Made by a program: the position numbers and the translations under genes. Shown here one piece after another: positions 58,531 through 64,000 of a stretch of DNA of 64,000 nucleotides. A model generated the notes under the pieces. The model made no database searches and was not told the DNA's origin. It saw only the letters and a program-made list of their open reading frames with translations. Numbering within the stretch: the stretch's first letter is position 1; each line of letters opens with the position of its first letter. The DNA comes from RGIG3701 sp030530205. GTDB taxonomy: Bacteria; Planctomycetota; Planctomycetia; Pirellulales; Thermoguttaceae. The DNA is taken from NCBI GenBank assembly GCA_030530205.1, contig JAUMVK010000011.1, positions 26,585 through 90,584 of the forward strand. Direction: 5' to 3'.

Positions 58531-59846
58531 CATTCTTTGAGCAGGAATCCCATGTACAGCGGCAAAGTCAAGACCCCATTTTCTTCACCCACATTGTAAT
58601 CACCAAGTTTTATGGCCGAATCCAGATGATAAATATCCCTATTTTTCAAAAGCGTTTTCAGGCTTTTGGCGTTTCCCTGATTCGCCTTGACTTCGATGGG
58701 CGTGCATTTCCCTTTGTAGCGGATGAAGAAATCCATCTCGAGCCCGCTGTCCTTATGGAAATAATACAGGTTTCGGCCCATTTTGGAGAGGCAGTCAGCG
58801 ACCAGGTTTTCAAAAATTGCCCCTTTGTATCCGAGAAGATTCCCGCTCAAAACGTCGTACTGGGTTCCATCTTCGAGCATACTCACGAACAGCCCGGTAT
58901 CGGCCATATAAACCTTGAAAATATCGTTCATCGCGTTGCCGTCAAGGGGCAGCTGCGTCTCCCGGAGGTTATAGCACCGTTTAATGATGCCCGCGTCCTC
59001 GATCCACTGCAAACACCCTGCAAACCGAGATGCCGTGCCACCCCTTTTGACCAGCGAATACTGAAATTTTTTGTTTTCCTTCGCAAGCTGGCGGGGGATG
59101 GATTCAAAGCACTCTTTGATCAGGGACTTGTCCTTGTTTTCCGCGTATTTGACCATATCGTCCTCGTAGGAGCGGACGATGTTTCTTTGAAGGTTCAGTA
59201 CGTCATTCATCTGCCGGGTTTCGACGAAAAGCTGAACGACTTCCGGCATTCCGCCGACCGCCGTATATTGCAGCAGCAGTTCACGGCAGCGATTATGCAG
59301 CGCCGAAGGAACGGGGGTTCTTTCTTCAAGATGCTTTTTCAACTCGTCCGTCAATGCGGGAACGATCCCGTTTGCCCACAAAAACTCTTCAAAATCGAGC
59401 GGGCGCATGTCCACGACCTGCTCAAAACCGACGGGCACGGATCGTGGTTCTTTGCCGTAGCCTTTGACGCCCAGGAGCGAGCCGGTCGCGATGACGTCAT
59501 ACCTGCCGTCGAGGCAGAAAAATTTCAAAGCGGTTCGCGCTTCCGGGCATTCTTGAATTTCGTCCAGAACGATCACCGTTTCGCCGGGGAGGAATTTCGC
59601 CTCGGGCCCCAAAAGCGCCGACATCATCATCGTCAGGCGGTTGATCTCGAGTGACCCCGAAAAAATCCCGTCATAGTTCGGATCCTCAAAAAAATTCAGA
59701 CAGACAACGCTTTTGTAATTATCCCGCGCGAATTTCAGCACGGAGCTTGTTTTCCCACACTGACGGCAGCCCTTGATGACCAGTGGTTTTCTCGTCTCAG
59801 CCTTTTTCCAATCGAGTAAAAGCCGCTCAATCTTTCTTTCCAGCAT
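58527..59846 (-). CDS. AAA ATPase with C-terminal DUF4143
   Basis: 439 residues. Walker A is IKGCRQCGKTSS (24-35), Walker B VIVLDEIQECPEA; ATGSLLGVKGYG is the sensor region. The C-terminal half is DUF4143, with the PD-(D/E)XK-like segment GLEMDFFIRYKGKCTPIEVK (Asp, Glu-Val-Lys). These proteins are widespread, mobile and of uncertain role; they are often taken as selfish or defence-linked NTPases. There is no Shine-Dalgarno close to the ATG. Flanked by repeat-rich non-coding stretches on both sides, so it may have moved as a unit. Confidence 0.88.
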   Translation of the reverse strand: MLERKIERLLLDWKKAETRKPLVIKGCRQCGKTSSVLKFARDNYKSVVCLNFFEDPNYDGIFSGSLEINRLTMMMSALLGPEAKFLPGETVIVLDEIQECPEARTALKFFCLDGRYDVIATGSLLGVKGYGKEPRSVPVGFEQVVDMRPLDFEEFLWANGIVPALTDELKKHLEERTPVPSALHNRCRELLLQYTAVGGMPEVVQLFVETRQMNDVLNLQRNIVRSYEDDMVKYAENKDKSLIKECFESIPRQLAKENKKFQYSLVKRGGTASRFAGCLQWIEDAGIIKRCYNLRETQLPLDGNAMNDIFKVYMADTGLFVSMLEDGTQYDVLSGNLLGYKGAIFENLVADCLSKMGRNLYYFHKDSGLEMDFFIRYKGKCTPIEVKANQGNAKSLKTLLKNRDIYHLDSAIKLGDYNVGEENGVLTLPLYMGFLLKEC

Positions 59847-60029
59847 AACTTCTCTCCATGATTTTTTTCTTTATTATACCTCGATTTTAAACTTTTTCAA
59901 GGGACTTTTTCGGAAAGTTTCAATTTTTTCAAGTGACTTTTGGGAGAAAGTGCAACTTTTTAGAGGGACTTTGCCACCCCATCTTCGCCGGTCAAGTTAC
60001 AGGGACGACGCTTCTGGGATTCAGCGCAC

Positions 60030-60465
60030 CCGCCGATCGTGAAAAGGGAACCGCCGACCCTGTTTTCACGATCTGCGACACACTGTTGTGACGGAAATAG
60101 TCGTTGTGGTCTGGAGAGAGGAAGTGAGCCGGTCGTGGAGTCGATCAAGCTGCCAGCATGGGCCAATCGTGAAAAGGTGGGCGGAACTGGTTCTGACGGT
60201 TGTTTCGGCGTGGATACACTCCGAGGGAGCCAATCGTAAGAATGCCACTCATTTCACGATCGGTCAGACGAAAATCGCCTTGGTCGCCAATCGTGAAAAA
60301 GGGGCCGCGGCTTCACGATCGGCCTGGCGTGACAAAGAGTAGTTGCCTAGAAGCCGATCGTGAAAAGATGAGACGTGATTATTCCAGTGGTTGGAATGGT
60401 GAGGACGTCATTGCCACGATCGGCCAGACGAAAATCACTTTGGTCGCCAATCGTGAGAATGAAAT
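60030..60465. repeat. Cluster of GATCGTG palindromic repeats (right)
   Basis: At least six units: GCCGATCGTGAAAAGG at 60031, GCCAATCGTGAAAAGG at 60162, GCCAATCGTAAG at 60230 with TTCACGATCGG at 60251-60261, GCCAATCGTGAAAAAG at 60288 with TTCACGATCGGC at 60310-60321, GCCGATCGTGAAAAG at 60352 with CCACGATCGGC at 60414-60424, and a half copy at 60447. Direct repeats between them (CAGACGAAAATC, TTGGTCGCC) show stepwise duplication. The gap 59847-60465 contains nothing else. The cluster separates the ATPase from hsdR. Confidence 0.78.
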
Positions 60466-63378
60466 TCAATAATACTGCTCAACGTAGCTGTACGCTTTGT
60501 TAAAGACTTCCTGATCCTTGATCCGGTACTTCCGCATGATGATATCACGCAGATTCTTGCTGACATCTTTTCTGCCGGTCGAGGTGTTTTGCCAGCCGGG
60601 GAAACGTACGATCCGGACGATGCCGTCGATGTCATTCACGATTCTCTCGACGATGACGGGAGTGTTATCATTTCGCACGTTCTGGAAAAGTGCTGTCAGG
60701 GCGGCTTTACCCTTGTTTGCTTCCTCTTCCGGGACCGTCTCTTTTTCGAACTGCGCCACGTCTTTTGCCAGGGCGAGCAGCGCTTTGAGGAACTCCATGC
60801 TGGTCAGCAGGCCGGCCTCATGCTCTTCGCGGAGTTTCTCCATTCTCTCGCCCAGAGCAATAAAGCGGGGGTCGTCGTGATGCTTTAGAATAATAGCGGC
60901 CAGATCCATTTCCAGCTTTTTGCGCTTCTTCTCGGAAGCCGCGTCGCCTTCGATGAATTTCTGAATGATCTCCGCGTCCATGGCGAGGACTTCTTCATCC
61001 GTCGAAACCGACTCAACCGAGATGTTTTCATGAACGAGCTGGATCGTTTTGGGGCCGAGTGCCGACCAGATCATTTTTCCGCGTTCGTCGGTCGGGCGAA
61101 TGGAGTCGTACACCTTCGAAAGCCAGCGGTAATCTTCCTTGTACGGGTTCAGGCAGCTATCGGGGGAGAGCGCATTCCATACGCGGTTCAGAACCCGGTA
61201 TTGAGCGCCGAATTTGTCCTTCATCTCATCGTTGGGCAAGCACTCCTGAGCGGCTACGAGACCTTCCCAATCGTCGCGGGTTCTGTCAACGCCGGGGAAG
61301 AAATGGACGCAGGCGGCCACAAGCTCCGGAACATTTCTCTTGACTTTTTCAATATCGCTGATGATTTTCTCGACGGCCTCTGCGTCAAAGGACAGGGCTT
61401 TGGCTACATCGTCGAAAATGCCTACATAGTCAACGATGAGACCGTACGTTTTGTCCTGCCCGTAAACGCGGTTCGTGCGGCAAATCGCCTGCAAAAGCGT
61501 GTGGTCCTTCATGGGTTTGTCGAGGTACATCACCTGCAGGATCGGGGCGTCAAAACCGGTCAGTAGCTTGCTCGTGACGATGACGATCTGCAGCGGGTTG
61601 AAGGGGTCGCGAAAATCATCCAGCACCTTCGCTTCTTCTTCGCGGGTACGCCGCCACTTCCTGTACTCGTCGGCTTTATCGTTATTCGTGTCCATGACGA
61701 TCGTGGACGTCGCTTCCCCGAGGAGCCGGTCCAGTTCTTTCTTGTAAAGCACGCAGCATTCTCTGTCGAAGCAGACCACCTGCGCCTTGAAACCGTTGGG
61801 ATTGATCTTCGTCATGAAGTGATCGACGATATGGGCGGCGACGGCTTTGATCCGCTCGGGGTCTTTCATGATCGCCGCCATACGCACGCGCTGGGCAACT
61901 TTCGAGCGTTCCTCCTCGGTAAGTCCCGCTTCGTCGGTAAGGGCTTTGAACTCTTCATCGATCGCGGCTTGATCCACATGGAGCTTCACCGGCACCGGCT
62001 CAAAATGCAAAGGCAAGGTCGCCTTGTCACTGACGGAATCCGCGAACGAGTAACGGCTCATGTAACCGGAGCGGTCCTCGGTGGCGCCAAACGTGGCAAA
62101 CGTGTTTCGGTCCAGCTTGTTGATCGGCGTGCCGGTAAGGCCGAAAAAGAACGCGTTGGGCAATGCCATGCGCATCCTCGCGCCTAGATCGCCTTCCTGT
62201 GTCCGGTGGGCCTCATCGACCATCACGATGATATTATCTCGGAAATTGATGGCGTCGTTGATCTTGGCAAACTCGAAAATCTTGGTGATGATGACCTTGC
62301 GGGAATCGGCTTTGAGCAGCCTGATCATTTCCGCGTTCGTGTCTGCCGGCACCAGGTTCGGCACGTCAGCCATTGAGAAGGTCCCGAAAATCTGGCCGCT
62401 CAGATCGATTCGGTCGTTCACGATGATGACCGTCGGCGAGTTCAGCTCCTTCACCATTCGGAGCTTCTGGGCGGCAAAGACCATCAGCAGCGACTTGCCG
62501 CTCCCCTGGAAGTGCCAGATCAGCCCCTTTTTCGGGAAGCCGGCTTTGACGCGCTCGACGATGAGGTTCGCGCCTTCGTACTGCTGATACCGGCAAACGA
62601 TTTTGATCTTCCGGTTGTGTTTGTCGGTCGAGAAGAGAGTGAAGTAACGGAACAGATCCAGAAAAACCTCTTTCCGCGTGATCGAGGTGACTGCCCGCTG
62701 GACTTTCGCCAGGTCGCCTTCTTCGTGAGGGATGTTGGCGTACCACGGTCCCCAGAGCGTGACGGGGGCGTTGATCGCGCCGTAGCGGAAGCATTTGCCC
62801 TCCGTGGCGAAATTCAGGATATTCGTCACGAACATTTGCGGGATGGATTTCTCATAATCGAGAATATCCCCCGCGCCGTCCATCCAGCTGATTGCCGGTC
62901 TGACGGGCGATTTCATCTCTCCGACCGCGAAGGGAAAACCGTTGATGAGAAGCACGACGTCGAGCCGCTTCCCTCCGTTTTTTTGCGGATAGACCCACTG
63001 ATTCGTCACCACGAAGGAATTATTCTCGGGGTTCTCATAATCGAAGAATTTAATGCTGATCGAGCGTCCGTCCTTGTCGAACGGGAAGCTGTTTTCCTCG
63101 AAGATGAGTTTTTTGAAACGCTCGTTCTGCGTGACGAGATCGTGCGGGCGCACCGTGGAGATCAAAGCCCGCAGCTTGTAAATCACGGTATCTGCGTTCG
63201 CCGGGTTCTCCGCGATGCAGGGATTCAGCCGGATCAGCGCCTCGCGAAGATACTTCTCAACGAGCACATCGGACTCCGCTCGGGGCAGGTCTTCGGCACG
63301 GACATAGCGCCAGCCATTCGCCTCGATCGCATGGAGGACCATATCCTCAACATTCTGTTCAGTGAAAGTTCCCGACAT
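60466..63378 (-). CDS. hsdR: Type I restriction enzyme, R subunit
   Basis: 970 residues. The N-terminal nuclease has Asp140 in KRLDVVLLINGFPF and GEMKSPVR with Glu154 and Lys156. The motor has Walker A FQGSGKSLLM (289-298), VDEAHRTQEG (386-395), GLTGTPI and the motif VI region LLQAICRTNRVYG. The C-terminal helical part interacts with the methylase. AGGAG lies 9 bases before the ATG. It cuts unmethylated DNA far from the recognition site, together with HsdM and HsdS. It overlaps the end of hsdS by 20 bases, so hsdS and hsdR are coupled; hsdM should lie beyond the right edge. Confidence 0.95.
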   Translation of the reverse strand: MSGTFTEQNVEDMVLHAIEANGWRYVRAEDLPRAESDVLVEKYLREALIRLNPCIAENPANADTVIYKLRALISTVRPHDLVTQNERFKKLIFEENSFPFDKDGRSISIKFFDYENPENNSFVVTNQWVYPQKNGGKRLDVVLLINGFPFAVGEMKSPVRPAISWMDGAGDILDYEKSIPQMFVTNILNFATEGKCFRYGAINAPVTLWGPWYANIPHEEGDLAKVQRAVTSITRKEVFLDLFRYFTLFSTDKHNRKIKIVCRYQQYEGANLIVERVKAGFPKKGLIWHFQGSGKSLLMVFAAQKLRMVKELNSPTVIIVNDRIDLSGQIFGTFSMADVPNLVPADTNAEMIRLLKADSRKVIITKIFEFAKINDAINFRDNIIVMVDEAHRTQEGDLGARMRMALPNAFFFGLTGTPINKLDRNTFATFGATEDRSGYMSRYSFADSVSDKATLPLHFEPVPVKLHVDQAAIDEEFKALTDEAGLTEEERSKVAQRVRMAAIMKDPERIKAVAAHIVDHFMTKINPNGFKAQVVCFDRECCVLYKKELDRLLGEATSTIVMDTNNDKADEYRKWRRTREEEAKVLDDFRDPFNPLQIVIVTSKLLTGFDAPILQVMYLDKPMKDHTLLQAICRTNRVYGQDKTYGLIVDYVGIFDDVAKALSFDAEAVEKIISDIEKVKRNVPELVAACVHFFPGVDRTRDDWEGLVAAQECLPNDEMKDKFGAQYRVLNRVWNALSPDSCLNPYKEDYRWLSKVYDSIRPTDERGKMIWSALGPKTIQLVHENISVESVSTDEEVLAMDAEIIQKFIEGDAASEKKRKKLEMDLAAIILKHHDDPRFIALGERMEKLREEHEAGLLTSMEFLKALLALAKDVAQFEKETVPEEEANKGKAALTALFQNVRNDNTPVIVERIVNDIDGIVRIVRFPGWQNTSTGRKDVSKNLRDIIMRKYRIKDQEVFNKAYSYVEQYY

Positions 63379-64000
63379 ACTTATAATCTCCTGTGGTTTT
63401 TTCTATTCTTGAAATCGCTTCTAGTGTACGGTAAAACAATAATTTTGATTTTGCGCATTGGTGTTTAAGCTGAATAAACTTATCTTGTAGTTCGATTGGA
63501 GGGACTAAAAACTCTACTATTCGTAAATCTTCCATGTTTAGCTGAAAAAGGGTAATTCCCTTCGCCAGTGATTTCATGTACCGATTCATTGAATCATAAT
63601 CCATCTGTGCCTGTAAATATTCCAGCCGAATAACTGATTCATTAGTCCGAAGTGGAACAATTCCACGACCAACATTGCAGCCTCGAAATTCAGCTCCAGC
63701 AATGAAAGTATCAGCGATATTGGCTCGAACAGTTACCAATAAATCTCTTCCAGTGAGTAATGACCTTTTGTACTGATTGGAAATTTCATGCGTTGTTCGC
63801 TTGAGTTCCGATCTAACTGGTACTTTTCCTACTATATCAACCGGCCGGAAAACAGGCACTCCCCCCTCTATATCATTACCCGTTTTCACAATGCCATAAC
63901 TGATTGAACAGTCGTCTGATACTAGTTGCTGTAACTGTCGCTTGGTCCAGTTCATCGGGTTTTCGATTGGATCCCCGAAGAGTTCGGCAAATTGCGATTT
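63359..64000 (-). CDS. hsdS: Type I restriction enzyme, specificity subunit (partial)
   Basis: At least 213 codons are visible; the frame stays open through the right edge, reading KSQFAELFGDPIENPMNWTK into the second target-recognition domain. The conserved linker SQFAELFGDP between the two half-subunits and the second domain (IVKTGNDIEGGVPVFRPVDI, later PLRTNESVIRLEYLQAQMDY) are typical of HsdS. The final helix pairs with its counterpart (KFIQLKHQCAKSKLLFYRTL). The first recognition domain is outside the window. The methionine at 63955 is internal, not a start. Confidence 0.9.
   Translation of the reverse strand, partial: KSQFAELFGDPIENPMNWTKRQLQQLVSDDCSISYGIVKTGNDIEGGVPVFRPVDIVGKVPVRSELKRTTHEISNQYKRSLLTGRDLLVTVRANIADTFIAGAEFRGCNVGRGIVPLRTNESVIRLEYLQAQMDYDSMNRYMKSLAKGITLFQLNMEDLRIVEFLVPPIELQDKFIQLKHQCAKSKLLFYRTLEAISRIEKTTGDYKYVGNFH

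Overview
The window looks like a chromosomal segment of a planctomycete, probably a Pirellulales/Thermoguttaceae-type gut or sediment lineage. The grounds are secreted SUMF1 proteins carrying SHD1 domains, neutral-ceramidase-like proteins beside Gfo/Idh/MocA oxidoreductases, a HEAT-repeat exoprotein, and a mutarotase-symporter fusion for sialic acid. The assignment is inference from gene content; no rRNA or universal marker is present.

Layout. Positions 1-10.3 kb are GC-rich metabolism: a partial SUMF1 lipoprotein, an iron-dependent alcohol dehydrogenase, then a + strand cluster of ceramidase-like protein, Gfo/Idh/MocA oxidoreductase, HEAT protein, TIM-barrel/ceramidase fusion and a stand-alone sugar epimerase. 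Positions 10.5-12.3 kb hold a Card1-like CARF nuclease between inverted ISL3-related repeats. Positions 12.7-20.8 kb hold a SUMF1 lipoprotein, an alanine symporter and a sialic acid operon (NanT fused to mutarotase, lyase, AGE epimerase). Positions 21-25.4 kb are a scrapyard of IS and prophage remnants. Positions 25.5-31 kb carry a TerY-P-type triad (PP2C, VWA, PIN-kinase fusion) and a secreted nuclease with a glycine zipper. A four-repeat CRISPR mini-array follows (31.15-31.39 kb) with its own promoter and terminator but no cas genes, then a decayed integrase and a tRNA-Val 3' fragment.

Positions 33-40.5 kb hold another SUMF1 gene, a broken YhcG-type nuclease, and the most unusual unit: a RelE-UvrD helicase followed by two adjoining nucleotidyl-cyclase-like proteins, one with both metal aspartates and one without. 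SbcD and SbcC are divergent from it (40.7-45.8 kb). A three-gene membrane GTPase operon follows (46.1-51.5 kb). Positions 51.8-57.9 kb hold a fourth SUMF1 gene and a small redox/stress cluster: cupin-MarR, TetR, hydrolase, flavodoxin reductase, acetyltransferase and aldo/keto reductase. The right end has a palindromic repeat cluster, an AAA/DUF4143 ATPase and a type I restriction system (HsdR, partial HsdS).

Read together, about 25-51 kb and 58-64 kb behave as a defence and mobile-element island inserted among catabolic genes. It combines a CARF nuclease, CRISPR array, phosphorylation-signalling triad, cyclase-helicase operon, GTPase operon and type I restriction. A dispersed hairpin family (core GCCRATCGTGAAAA) and several other intergenic inverted repeats are scattered between the genes.
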